Of a stretch of DNA of 64,000 bases, positions 22,281-31,056 are shown piece after piece. Source of the DNA: CAVVIG01 sp050249955 (GTDB lineage: Bacteria; Acidobacteriota; Vicinamibacteria; Vicinamibacterales; CAVVIG01). How positions within the stretch are numbered: position 1 is the stretch's first letter; the number at the start of each line of letters is the position of its first letter. The notes under the pieces were generated by a model. It saw only the letters and a program-made list of their open reading frames with translations, was not told where the DNA came from and made no database searches. Location of the stretch: positions 1-64,000 of the forward strand of contig JBFWPN010000017.1 in the NCBI GenBank assembly GCA_050249955.1, in the 5' to 3' direction. The translations under genes were made by a program, and so were the position numbers.

Positions 22281-23875
22281 TGAATCGCATCTTCAACATC
22301 ATCAGCTGGCTCGGCATCGCACTCGTCCTCGCGGCGGTCGGCATCCGCGGCGCCATCGGCGTCGGGTACATGAACGTCGCACAGGGGCAGTTCGCGGTGT
22401 ACCTCGCCTATGCAGGCCTCGCCTGCATCGTCATCTACATCGTCAGCCAGTGGCGCGAGATCCTGGAGTTCTTCGGGACGCGCTCCGGCCGCTACGGCAC
22501 GCTGGCCGCCTCCAGCACGCTCATCATGCTGGGCATCCTGGTGGCGGTGAACTACATCGGGAAGAAGCAGAACAAGCGCTGGGACCTCACGGCCGGCGGG
22601 CAGTACAGCCTGTCGGACCAGAGCCGGAACGTGGTCGCAAAGCTGAACCAGCCGCTGCAGGTCCAGATCTACGACAAGGAACAGGAGTTCCAGCGGTATC
22701 GCGACCGCCTGAAGGAGTACGAGTACAACTCCAAGCAGATTGCGACCGAGTACATCGACCCGGACAAGAAGCCGGCGGCGGCGCAGGCGGCGAAGATCCA
22801 GCAGTACGGCACGATCGTCTTCAACTACGCCGGACGCTCGGAGCGCACCACGGGCAACACCGAGCAGGACATCACCAACACGATCATCAAGGTGGTCAGC
22901 GGCCAGGTGAAGAAGCTCTACTTCACGCAGGGCCACGGTGAGCACGACCTCAACTCGGGGGATCGCGACGGCTACCAGGCGATCAACACGGCCCTGATGA
23001 ACGAGAACTACGGTGTCGAGAAGCTGGCCCTCGCGCAGTCGCCGAAGGTGCCGGACGACGCGACGGCCGTGGTCGTGGCCGGCCCGAAGACCGACTTCTT
23101 CAAGCCGGAAGTGGACGCGCTGCGGACCTACCTCGAGAACAACGGGAAGCTCCTGCTGATGCTCGACCCGCCAGACGGCACGTCTGCGCCGCTCACCAAC
23201 CTGATCGCACTGGCGAAGGAGTGGGGTGTCGAGGTGCAGGACACGCTGGTGGTCGACGTGAGCGGCATCGGCCGCCAGCTCGGCGCGGGTCCCGAGATGC
23301 CGATCGCGGCGAACTACCCGTCGCATCCCATCACCGACCGCTTCCGCGTGGCCTCGGCCTACCCTCTGGCACGCGGCCTGACGATCGTGTCGGGCGGCGT
23401 GAACGGACGGACGGCGTCGCCGGTGGTCGAGTCGAGCCCCCAGGGCTGGGCGGAGGCCGACCTCAAGTCGCTCCAGGAGGGCAAGGAGATCTCGCTCGAC
23501 GAAGCCAAGGGCGACAAACCCGGCCCGATCACCCTGGCCGCCGCCGTGAACGTGGCGAAGCCGGATGCAGCGCCGCCCACGCCCGGGCAGCCCGACACGC
23601 CGAAGCCTGAAACCCGTGTCGTCGTGTTCGGCGACTCGGACTTCGCCTCCAACGTGGTGTTCGGGTTCTCGGGCAACAAGGACCTGTTCATGAACACGGT
23701 GGGCTGGCTGTCGCAGCAGGAGAACCTGATCTCGATCCGCCCGAAGGAAGCGGCGGACCGCCGGCTGAAGTCGCTCACGGCAACCGAGCAGATCGTGCTC
23801 ACCTACGCGTCGTGGCTCCTCATGCCGGTTGTCGTGTTCGGCGTCGGCATCGTCAGCTGGATGCGGAGGCGGTAG
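22280..23875 (+). CDS. GldG-like ABC-associated membrane protein
   Basis: 531 residues. Three N-terminal helices (~8-105), a large extracytoplasmic ABC_transp_aux domain starting 'NKRWDLTAGGQYSLSDQSRNVV' (about 120-475, with 'YFTQGHGEHDL' and 'LLLMLDPPDG'), and a C-terminal anchor helix ending 'SWMRRR'. The domain is related to IFT52/GIFT and to glutamine amidotransferase folds but lacks a catalytic Cys. A Pro-rich insert near 435-450 is not usual. It pairs with the permease as the extracytoplasmic subunit. ATG 22280 is used rather than GTG 22268. Confidence 0.87.
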   Translation: MNRIFNIISWLGIALVLAAVGIRGAIGVGYMNVAQGQFAVYLAYAGLACIVIYIVSQWREILEFFGTRSGRYGTLAASSTLIMLGILVAVNYIGKKQNKRWDLTAGGQYSLSDQSRNVVAKLNQPLQVQIYDKEQEFQRYRDRLKEYEYNSKQIATEYIDPDKKPAAAQAAKIQQYGTIVFNYAGRSERTTGNTEQDITNTIIKVVSGQVKKLYFTQGHGEHDLNSGDRDGYQAINTALMNENYGVEKLALAQSPKVPDDATAVVVAGPKTDFFKPEVDALRTYLENNGKLLLMLDPPDGTSAPLTNLIALAKEWGVEVQDTLVVDVSGIGRQLGAGPEMPIAANYPSHPITDRFRVASAYPLARGLTIVSGGVNGRTASPVVESSPQGWAEADLKSLQEGKEISLDEAKGDKPGPITLAAAVNVAKPDAAPPTPGQPDTPKPETRVVVFGDSDFASNVVFGFSGNKDLFMNTVGWLSQQENLISIRPKEAADRRLKSLTATEQIVLTYASWLLMPVVVFGVGIVSWMRRR

Positions 23876-23878
23876 GTC

Positions 23879-25222
23879 ATGCGCGGATTGAAGTCGACGC
23901 TTGCCCTGCTGGTGGTACTCGTCGGCCTTGGCGCGTACAGCTACTTCGTCGCGTCGAAGACCGAAGACACCTCGTCCACCCAGGACCGGATGTTCCCCGA
24001 CCTCACCTCGGACAACATCGAGGAACTGACGGTCAAGAACGACGCGGGCGAGACCACGACCCTGAAGAAGCAGGATGGGCAGTGGATGATCACCGCCCCC
24101 TACCAGACCCGGGGCTCCGACATGGACGCCTCGGGGATTGCCAACGCGCTGGCCGGCCTGGACATCACGCGGGTGGTCGAGGAGAACCCCACCGACGTGA
24201 AGGACTTCGGGCTCGACGCGCCGAGCATCGAGGTCGCGTTCAGGTCGAACGGCGGCAAGCCATCCGGGAAGCTGATCATCGGCGGCAAGACCGCCACGGG
24301 CGGCAGCCTCTACGCACGGAAGAACGACGAGCCCCGCGTGCTGCTGATCGGCGAGTACAACAGCTCGACGTTCAACAAGTCGACGTTCGACCTGCGCAAC
24401 AAGGCCATCGTCACGTTCGACCGGGCCAAGGTCGACGGCGTGGACGTGGTCCTCGACAAGGCGGCCTTCGAACTCGCGAAGAAGGACAGCGAGTGGTCGA
24501 TGGTGAAGCCCATCGTCGCACGCGCGGACGCGTCCGCGGCCGACGGGCTGGTGTCTGCCGTCGAGTCGCTGCAGATGCAGTCGGTGGTGGCGCCGTCGGC
24601 CACTCCGGAAGAGCTGACGCGGTTCGGGCTGGACAAGCCCTCTGCGGTGGTCAACCTGCACATGGGCACGGAGCGGACCTCCGTCGTGGTCGGCGGGCCG
24701 GCCGGCGACGACACGGTCTACGTCAAGGCGGCCGCGAGGCCCGATATCTTCACGATCCAGAAGGCGGCAGCGGACGACCTGCGCAAGGTGGCCGACGACT
24801 ATCGCCGGAAGGACCAGTTCGACATGCGCGCGTTCACCGCGACGCACATCGACATCACCCGCAACGGCAAGACCTACGGGTTCGACAAGGTGAAGGCCAA
24901 GGACGAGAACACGGCCGACACCTGGAAGCGGGTGAGCCCGACGGCGGCGGAGCCGGACAAGGACAAGTTCCAGGCGTTCGTCGCGGCGCTCGCCGACATT
25001 CGCGCCACGAGCTACGTGGCGTCGAAGGCCAGGACCGGGCTCGATGCGCCGGTGCTGACGGTGTCGGTCAAGTTCGATGAGGGCAAGAAGGAGGATCGGG
25101 TGCAGTTCGGGAAGAGCGGCAACGACGCCTTCGCGTCTCGGCCCGACGAACCGGACGTCGCAAGGATCGACACTTCGAAGCTCGACGAAGCGCTGGCGTC
25201 GATCGACGAGTTCATCAAGTGA
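23879..25222 (+). CDS. DUF4340 domain protein
   Basis: 447 residues. One N-terminal membrane helix (about 5-24) anchors a periplasmic region with repeated DUF4340 units, each with a 'W.I..P' element (GQWMITAPYQT; 'SEWSMVKPI') and a 'FGLD.PS..V' element (at about 115 and 245). DUF4340 genes almost always follow gldG-like genes, so the protein is probably a further extracytoplasmic subunit of the same transporter. No enzyme motif is seen. It overlaps the peptidase gene by 4 nt (GTGA). Confidence 0.88.
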   Translation: MRGLKSTLALLVVLVGLGAYSYFVASKTEDTSSTQDRMFPDLTSDNIEELTVKNDAGETTTLKKQDGQWMITAPYQTRGSDMDASGIANALAGLDITRVVEENPTDVKDFGLDAPSIEVAFRSNGGKPSGKLIIGGKTATGGSLYARKNDEPRVLLIGEYNSSTFNKSTFDLRNKAIVTFDRAKVDGVDVVLDKAAFELAKKDSEWSMVKPIVARADASAADGLVSAVESLQMQSVVAPSATPEELTRFGLDKPSAVVNLHMGTERTSVVVGGPAGDDTVYVKAAARPDIFTIQKAAADDLRKVADDYRRKDQFDMRAFTATHIDITRNGKTYGFDKVKAKDENTADTWKRVSPTAAEPDKDKFQAFVAALADIRATSYVASKARTGLDAPVLTVSVKFDEGKKEDRVQFGKSGNDAFASRPDEPDVARIDTSKLDEALASIDEFIK

Positions 25223-26736
25223 GAGGACGGCTCGGGGCCGCCCTCTTCGCCCTGGCATTGACGCTGGCGTGCAGCCGCACGCCGGCGCCGGTGCTCCCGT
25301 CAGCCCCACCCGCACCGCCTCCTTCCGCAACCCCATCCGCCGACAACCTCGACGCACTCAGGTCGCGCGTCCTGGCGCTCCTTGCCGACCCGGCGATCTC
25401 CGCCGGCACGTGGGGCGTTGCCGTGCGCTCCCTGAAGACCCACGAACCGCTCGTGGAAGTGAACGCACACCGGCTGCTCACGCCGGCGTCCACCCTCAAG
25501 GCGGTCACCCTCGCCGTGACAGCCGACCAGCTCGGATGGGAACACACGTACGAGACCCGCGTGGTGCCGGTCGGCACGGTGGAGAATGGCGTGCTCGACG
25601 GCGACCTCGTTGTGCTCGGCGGCGGCGACCCGAGCTTCGACGACTGGGACGGAGCCGGCAGCACGGTCTTCGCGGCCTGGGCCGCCCGCCTGAAGGAACT
25701 CGGCATCTCGACCATCGGCGGCCGCATCATCGGCATTGACGATGTGTTCGCCGACGAGGGGTACGGGTCCGGCTGGATGTGGGACGACATGGCGGAGGAC
25801 TATTCCGCCCCAGCCAGCGGCCTGCAGTTCAACCAGGGCACCGCGCAGATCGTCGTCACTCCCGGCGAGCCTGGCGAACCGGCCGTGCTGATGCTCAAGC
25901 CGAGCCACACCCGGTTCCCGATGATCAACCGCACGACAACCATCGCGGCCGGCGGTGCGACGAAGCTGTCACACAAGGCGCTCCCGCTGACTCCCGGAGC
26001 CGTCGTCTCCGGGGTCATCGCGGCAGACGCCCCGCCGCAGGTGCGGAACGTGGCGATCGGGAACCCGACGCTCTACTACGCCAACGCGCTCCGCACCGGG
26101 CTGCTGGCCAACGGCATCGAGGTGCTCGGGGGTGCGGCCGATGGCGACGACGTGGCGGAGGCGCCTGCCGTCGACGCCACCAACGCTGTCCTCACCCACA
26201 GGTCTCCCGCACTGCCATCGCTGGCCGACACGCTGATGAAGCTCAGCCAGAACATGTACGCGGAAACCTTCCTGCGTACGCTCGGCGTGCGCAAGGGGAG
26301 CGGCGGCACCGCTGAGGCCGGGCTCGAGGTGGTGCGGAACGTCCTCACGTCGTGGGGTGTGCCCACCTCCGAACTGGTGATGGCCGACGGCTCCGGACTG
26401 TCGCGCTACAACCTCGTGTCGCCTTCGCTGATGGTCGGGGTTCTGGAGCATGTCTACACCAGCGACCGGCTGCGTGGCCCCTTCATGACGGCACTTCCGG
26501 TGGCCGGAGCGGCAGGAACGCTGGCCAACCGGATGAAGGGCACCGCCGCTGAAGGACGGGTGCAGGCCAAGACCGGTTCCTTCACGAATGCGCGGTCGAT
26601 TGCCGGGTTCGTGACCACGGCCGACGGCGAGCCGCTCGTGTTCGACATCATGACGAACAACTACGCCGCCCCCATCTCGAGCGTCGACCGGGTGTCCGAC
26701 GCCATCCTCGTCGCCCTGGCCGAGTTCAGGCGCTAG
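25219..26736 (+). CDS. dacB: D-alanyl-D-alanine carboxypeptidase/endopeptidase, PBP4 (S13) family
   Basis: 505 residues. A lipobox-like LTLAC places C18 as a possible lipidated residue, followed by a Pro/Ala linker. Penicillin-binding motifs are S91-T-L-K94, SQN (~345) and KTGS (~450), with the PBP4-specific insert between the first two. It cuts D-Ala-D-Ala ends or peptide cross-links in the cell wall. The GTGA overlap with the DUF4340 gene makes it the fifth gene of the Gld-like operon, linking that transporter to envelope work. Confidence 0.92.
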   Translation: MRGRLGAALFALALTLACSRTPAPVLPSAPPAPPPSATPSADNLDALRSRVLALLADPAISAGTWGVAVRSLKTHEPLVEVNAHRLLTPASTLKAVTLAVTADQLGWEHTYETRVVPVGTVENGVLDGDLVVLGGGDPSFDDWDGAGSTVFAAWAARLKELGISTIGGRIIGIDDVFADEGYGSGWMWDDMAEDYSAPASGLQFNQGTAQIVVTPGEPGEPAVLMLKPSHTRFPMINRTTTIAAGGATKLSHKALPLTPGAVVSGVIAADAPPQVRNVAIGNPTLYYANALRTGLLANGIEVLGGAADGDDVAEAPAVDATNAVLTHRSPALPSLADTLMKLSQNMYAETFLRTLGVRKGSGGTAEAGLEVVRNVLTSWGVPTSELVMADGSGLSRYNLVSPSLMVGVLEHVYTSDRLRGPFMTALPVAGAAGTLANRMKGTAAEGRVQAKTGSFTNARSIAGFVTTADGEPLVFDIMTNNYAAPISSVDRVSDAILVALAEFRR

Positions 26737-26749
26737 GGTCCGACCGCCG

Positions 26750-28408
26750 TCAGCGCGCGTCCAGCAGGGCCATGTCCTGATCGATGCGTGCCAGCACCGC
26801 GGCATCGACCCTGCGCAAGTCTGGCCTGCGCGGCTCCCTGTCGGACTGCAGTTCGAGCGTCACGGTGCCGCAGCGCGAGCCGACGGCACCGGGCGCGAAG
26901 ACGAACAGCCCCTCCTCGAAGGGCTCGCTGTCGGTGAACGGCGTCCTGACGGTGAGCTGATGGATCGGCACCACCTCGGCCTCGCCGCAGCGCACACGGA
27001 GGTCGGCGAGTCGCGCCTTCGGCTTTCCACCGGGTGGCAGCGGGATGCCCTGTGTCATGGCGGCGCCGCGTGCGATGGTGCGCCAGAAGCCTTCCGTCAT
27101 CTTCGGCGTGACCTTGACGAGCAGGACGGGTGGGACCGACGCCACGTACTCGGACCAGTCGCCAAACGCCATCTGCCGCGAGAGCCGGTACTCTTCCTGG
27201 AGCGTACGGTTCGTGTCGCGGCTCGTGGTACGGCGCGCCCCAGGGGGCTGTTGGGCCGCGAAGGTCATCACCGGCGTGATGAAGGCCACGTCGAAGTCGG
27301 TGCCCGTGAGCGAGTAGGGACTCAGGTCGCCGCCACGGCGCGAGACGGCCTCGGCGAGGAGGTCGGCAGGAACCGGAGTGGACGGCTCGACCGGAAGGGG
27401 CGCGGTGGAGACGGGACCGGCGGCTGACAAGAGCGCACCGGCCGACTGGAGCAATTCGCACAATGCTGCCACCGGCACCACCGGGAAGTCGCGGGGCCGC
27501 TGCTCGTCGCCGTCGGGTCGTGACGAGAATCCGATCAGGTGTGCAGCCTCTGAGAAGACCGGCCCCCCGGTGGCTCCCCTTGCCAGCCTCAGATCCGCCT
27601 CGATGCGGCTGGTGTCCGTCCGGCGGACCAGCCCGGAACGGAGCGTGTCCTGGCTCGGATTCAGCGGCACACCAAGGGCAAACAGCTCGTCCCCCTCGGC
27701 GGGCGGCGACGCGGACGACGCACACGGTGGGGCCAACACGGCGATGCCTGCCACCACCTCTGGAGCCACGGCAATCAGGGCCACGTCCTTCGCGGCGTCG
27801 TCAGCAAGGATGCGACCCTCGACCTTCGTGCCAGACCCGAACTGCACGGCCACCGGCGCGGCACCGAGCGAGCGTGCCGTGGTGGCGACGAGGCCGCGCG
27901 AATCGACCACGACGCCCGAGGCGCGGACCGTCGACGTCCACAGCGCGACCACGGCTGGCGTCCACTGCTGGAGCGTGAGTGAAGGGCTGGGCCCCCGGGA
28001 GACCGTGGACACACTGGAACTCGCGGCCGGCGTGTCTGCCGACGCGGTGCCCACCTCCGCGTTGGCGGCCGTGAGCGAGAGCAACGTCTCGCCCGTGGCC
28101 CCCACGTCGAGGGTCACGATCCACTCATACGAGCGGCCACCCGACGCCACCGCCCGTTCCGACTCGATGGTGTAGTTGCCTGGCCTCAGGCGGACCGAGA
28201 CCCGCCCGTCAGCCCCGGTCACGACCCGGCGCGGCGGTGCCGTTGCAGGATTGTCGCTGATGAGGAGGCCGTGACCGGGAACCGGCGCGGGCGGCTGTCC
28301 CTGGTCACCGAGCGTGACGCTGACGCTGAGGGTCGCCTGCGACTGGCCCGCGGCCACGTACGGAAGTGCGAACAGGCCCGCGAGGCACCACGAGAGCACG
28401 CGCAGCAT
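26750..28408 (-). CDS. Secreted trypsin-like pseudoprotease
   Basis: 552 residues with an N-terminal signal peptide (MLRVLSWCLAGLFALPYVAA). Residues ~25-115 look like a carboxypeptidase-regulatory beta-sandwich, ~150-330 like an HtrA/trypsin domain, and the last ~200 residues are unrecognised. In the trypsin-like part the alignment GLVATTARSLG replaces the catalytic His by R179, the Asp is kept (D208 in KDVALI), and the Ser in 'GATGGP' is T280. Two of three triad residues are therefore missing. It may bind peptides or regulate another protease. A longer start upstream would precede the signal peptide. It converges with dacB, only 13 nt away. Confidence 0.65.
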   Translation of the reverse strand: MLRVLSWCLAGLFALPYVAAGQSQATLSVSVTLGDQGQPPAPVPGHGLLISDNPATAPPRRVVTGADGRVSVRLRPGNYTIESERAVASGGRSYEWIVTLDVGATGETLLSLTAANAEVGTASADTPAASSSVSTVSRGPSPSLTLQQWTPAVVALWTSTVRASGVVVDSRGLVATTARSLGAAPVAVQFGSGTKVEGRILADDAAKDVALIAVAPEVVAGIAVLAPPCASSASPPAEGDELFALGVPLNPSQDTLRSGLVRRTDTSRIEADLRLARGATGGPVFSEAAHLIGFSSRPDGDEQRPRDFPVVPVAALCELLQSAGALLSAAGPVSTAPLPVEPSTPVPADLLAEAVSRRGGDLSPYSLTGTDFDVAFITPVMTFAAQQPPGARRTTSRDTNRTLQEEYRLSRQMAFGDWSEYVASVPPVLLVKVTPKMTEGFWRTIARGAAMTQGIPLPPGGKPKARLADLRVRCGEAEVVPIHQLTVRTPFTDSEPFEEGLFVFAPGAVGSRCGTVTLELQSDREPRRPDLRRVDAAVLARIDQDMALLDAR

Positions 28409-28449
28409 CACCCGATCCTCGGGCCGCGGCTGGCACCTGTCAATGCGAC

Positions 28450-29646
28450 TCATCCACGTGCCAGCAGCCACGCACGCGCCGCGTCGACCAGCACCTGCGG
28501 TGTGGCCTGCAGCCCTCCGCACTGGGCGAGGTCCGGCTTCCCTCCACCGCGTCCGCCGAACTGCTTCGCGAGCGTCGCGATGAGTTCCTGGCAGGGTGTG
28601 CCGACGTCCGCGGCGCGCGCGGCCACCGCGAGTGCCGGCGTCGCCTGGGACACCAGCACGGCGACCAGCCCGGGACGGGTGACCACGGCCGAGGCGAGCG
28701 CCTTCAGCCGCGCGGCGTCACCGTCCACCACGCGAAGCACGAGGGTCCATTGGCCACACGGCTCGGCCGCCGCGGCCAGTGCGTCTGCCTCGTAGGTGGC
28801 CAGCTCGGTCTGCGCAGCCGCGAGCGCCCGCTTCTGCTCCTTCAGCTCGCCCTGCAGGCGCTCGAGTGCAGCCGGCAGGTCCGTCGGCAGCACCGAGAGG
28901 AGCCGCACCGATGCCGCCATCGCATCGCGCACCTGCTGAAAGCGCCCCAGCGCACGACCACCCGCCAGGAACTCCAGCCGCTGCCCGCCCTTGAAGCGTT
29001 CCCATCCGGCGATGGAGACCTGCCCGATGGCGCCGGTGCGGTCGACATGCGTGCCGCCACAGGCCGACAGGTCCACCTGCTGAATCTCCACGAGCCGGAG
29101 CGTTCCCGCACGGGCCGACTCCTTGCGCAGCGGGAGCCCGCGCGCCTCGTCTTCAGTGACGTAGCGGACGGTCACCGGCACGTTGTCCCAGATCGCCTGG
29201 TTCGCCGCAGCTTCGGCCTTCGTGAGTTGCGCCGGGGTCAGCTCACGATCGAGGTCGATGGTGCTGGAGGCGGTGCCGAGATGGAAGCTGACGGTCCGCG
29301 CGCCTGACTGGTGCTCGATGACGGCAGACAGGAGGTGCTGCGCCGTGTGCTGCTGCATGTGATCGAAGCGGCGGACCCAGTCGACGCGGCAGGCCGCACT
29401 CGCGCCAGGCTCAGGCCCCACACCCTCCACCAGGTGGACGATGTCGCCCTGAACGTCGTCCTGGACGTCCACCACCGCTGCACCGCCCAGTGTGCCGAGA
29501 TCGTGCGGCTGCCCTCCGGACGTGGGATAGAACGCGGTGCGGTCGAGCCACACGCCGAGGCGGCCGTCGCGTGGCTCGACACGCAGGACCGTTGCGTCGA
29601 ACGTGCGGGTCTGCGGCTGGTCGTAGTAGAGGCGCTCGGTCGGCAT
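28450..29646 (-). CDS. alaX: Alanyl-tRNA editing protein AlaX-L
   Basis: 398 residues. The AlaRS-type editing domain has zinc ligands H100-x3-H104 (QQHTAQH) and the downstream CGGTH (~196-200); 'TAFYPTSGGQPHD' is the usual N-terminal motif. A coiled coil (~255-285) and a DHHA1-like domain with 'GGRGGGKPDLAQCGG' complete it, so it is the long, type II form. It deacylates Ser-tRNA(Ala) or Gly-tRNA(Ala) in trans. No aminoacylation domain is present. ATG 29646 is chosen four codons inside the longest frame, since family members start near MPTERLYY. Confidence 0.93.
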   Translation of the reverse strand: MPTERLYYDQPQTRTFDATVLRVEPRDGRLGVWLDRTAFYPTSGGQPHDLGTLGGAAVVDVQDDVQGDIVHLVEGVGPEPGASAACRVDWVRRFDHMQQHTAQHLLSAVIEHQSGARTVSFHLGTASSTIDLDRELTPAQLTKAEAAANQAIWDNVPVTVRYVTEDEARGLPLRKESARAGTLRLVEIQQVDLSACGGTHVDRTGAIGQVSIAGWERFKGGQRLEFLAGGRALGRFQQVRDAMAASVRLLSVLPTDLPAALERLQGELKEQKRALAAAQTELATYEADALAAAAEPCGQWTLVLRVVDGDAARLKALASAVVTRPGLVAVLVSQATPALAVAARAADVGTPCQELIATLAKQFGGRGGGKPDLAQCGGLQATPQVLVDAARAWLLARG

Positions 29647-29681
29647 GGCGGGGATCATACCGGGAAGTCCACGACGGCCCA

Positions 29682-29704
29682 GGCGCGCCCGCGCGGGTCG
29701 CGCC
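29682..29704. terminator. GC hairpin downstream of queC
   Basis: GGCGCG (29682-29687) pairs with CGCGCC (29699-29704), and the interior CCCGCGCGGG is itself palindromic. It falls in the 69 nt gap between queC and alaX. No T-run is seen, so a terminator role is only possible. Confidence 0.3.
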
Positions 29705-29715
29705 GAACGGACCGC

Positions 29716-30390
29716 TTATCGCGCCAGCGCGGGATCGGCCATGCCTACTTCCGCGAACCCCTTCGCCCGCAGGACGCAACTGTCGCAGCGGCCGCAGGCA
29801 CGGCCATCGGGCGCCGGGTTGTAACAGCTGTGGGTCAACCCATAGTCGAGGCCGAGGGAGAGCCCTTTCCGGATGATGTCGGCCTTCGACAGCGTGATGA
29901 GCGGGGTGTGGATGCGGAACCGCGCCCCCTCGACGCCGGCACGTGTGGCGAGGTTGGCGAGCTGCTCGAAGGCCGCCACGAAGTCGGGTCGGCAGTCGGG
30001 GTAGCCGGAGTAGTCGAGCGCATTGACGCCAATCACGATGTCGGTTGCCCCGAGCACCTCGGCCCACCCGAGTGCCAGCGAGAGGAAGACCGTGTTGCGC
30101 GCTGGAACATAGGTGGACGGGATCGTGGCGTCGGCCAGGTCTCGATCTTCGGGCACGGGGAGGTCTGAGGTCAGTGACGACCCACCGATGGCCCTGAGGT
30201 CGAGCGGCAGTTCCAGGTGCTGCGCCACGCGCAGTGCCGCCGCGACACGACGGGCCGCCTCGAGCTCCTGTGCATGACGCTGGCCGTACAGGATGGACAG
30301 GGCGTGCAGGGTGAAGCCGTCTGCCTGCGCGATCGCTGCCGCGGTGTAGGAATCGAGGCCTCCGCTCAGCAGCACTACGGCGCGACGCAT
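29716..30390 (-). CDS. queC: 7-cyano-7-deazaguanine synthase
   Basis: 224 residues. PP-loop LLSGGLDS at 7-14 and a C-terminal zinc site 'CYNP..CGRCDSC' (four cysteines) are exactly the QueC pattern. It makes preQ0 from carboxy-deazaguanine with ATP and ammonia. The ATG shares a base with the queE stop (TGATG). An in-frame extension of 28 codons upstream lies inside queE and is rejected. folE, queD and queF are absent here; queA is 23 kb away. Confidence 0.95.
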   Translation of the reverse strand: MRRAVVLLSGGLDSYTAAAIAQADGFTLHALSILYGQRHAQELEAARRVAAALRVAQHLELPLDLRAIGGSSLTSDLPVPEDRDLADATIPSTYVPARNTVFLSLALGWAEVLGATDIVIGVNALDYSGYPDCRPDFVAAFEQLANLATRAGVEGARFRIHTPLITLSKADIIRKGLSLGLDYGLTHSCYNPAPDGRACGRCDSCVLRAKGFAEVGMADPALAR

Positions 30391-31031
30391 CAGACGCCCC
30401 GCGTCTCGGGCGACCAGATCAGTTTGTGCAGCTGGAGCTGGATCCGCACGGGCAGGCGATCGGCCAGCACCCACTCGGACAACTGCCGCGCGTCGAGCAC
30501 GCCGTGCACGGGCGAGAACAGGATCGCGCCCACCTTCCCCGCCAGTGCGTGGCGACTGATCACGTCGCGGGCAAACTCGTAGTCCTGCCTGTCCTTGATG
30601 ACGAACTTCACCTCGTCTGTTGCCCCGACGAGCGCGAGGTTCTCCCAGTGGTTGCGGTGCGACTCACCGCTACCCGGACACTTGACGTCGACGATCCTGA
30701 GGACCCCCGCTGGCACGCGCGCGATCGAGCGGTGCCCGCCGGTCTCGATCATCACCGTATGCCCGAGCGCCTGCAGCCGCTCCATGAGCAGGTACACGTC
30801 TTCCTGCAGCAGCGGTTCCCCGCCGGTCACCTCCACGAGCGGGCAGCCGTACCGTTCCACCTCGGCGATCACGTCGTCGACCGACCGCTTGGTGCCCTCG
30901 TGGAAGGCGTAGGGCGTGTCACACCACGAACAACGCAGGTCGCACGCGGTGAGCCTGACGAAGACGCACGGGTCGCCTGCGCGACGCGACTCGCCCTGGA
31001 TCGAGTGGAAGATTTCGTTGACCGTCAACAT
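30390..31031 (-). CDS. queE: 7-carboxy-7-deazaguanine synthase (radical SAM)
   Basis: 213 residues. The radical SAM cluster is C30-x3-C34-x2-C37 (CDLRCSWC) followed by 'EVTGGEPLLQ'. The N-terminus 'NEIFHSIQGES' is typical of QueE. It rearranges carboxy-tetrahydropterin into CDG, the substrate of QueC, with which it is translationally coupled. A TACAAT -10 on the minus strand (complement of 31045-31050) is 13 nt before the ATG and overlaps the -10 of the divergent DUF72 gene. Confidence 0.95.
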   Translation of the reverse strand: MLTVNEIFHSIQGESRRAGDPCVFVRLTACDLRCSWCDTPYAFHEGTKRSVDDVIAEVERYGCPLVEVTGGEPLLQEDVYLLMERLQALGHTVMIETGGHRSIARVPAGVLRIVDVKCPGSGESHRNHWENLALVGATDEVKFVIKDRQDYEFARDVISRHALAGKVGAILFSPVHGVLDARQLSEWVLADRLPVRIQLQLHKLIWSPETRGV

Positions 31032-31043
31032 CCCGAGTTCCCT

Positions 31044-31050
31044 TATTGTA
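31044..31050. promoter_or_regulatory. Overlapping divergent -10 elements (queE / DUF72 gene)
   Basis: TATTGT on the plus strand (31044-31049) is 7 nt before the GTG at 31057; TACAAT on the minus strand (31050-31045) is 13 nt before queE. They share five base pairs, so polymerase can occupy only one at a time. Confidence 0.45.
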
Positions 31051-31056
31051 CGTGCC

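Noticed and set aside
22277..25357. 1026-codon minus-strand frame opposite gldG/DUF4340
   Set aside because: Rich in Arg, His, Val and Gly as expected for the opposite strand of GC-rich genes; no domain; the plus-strand genes are clear.
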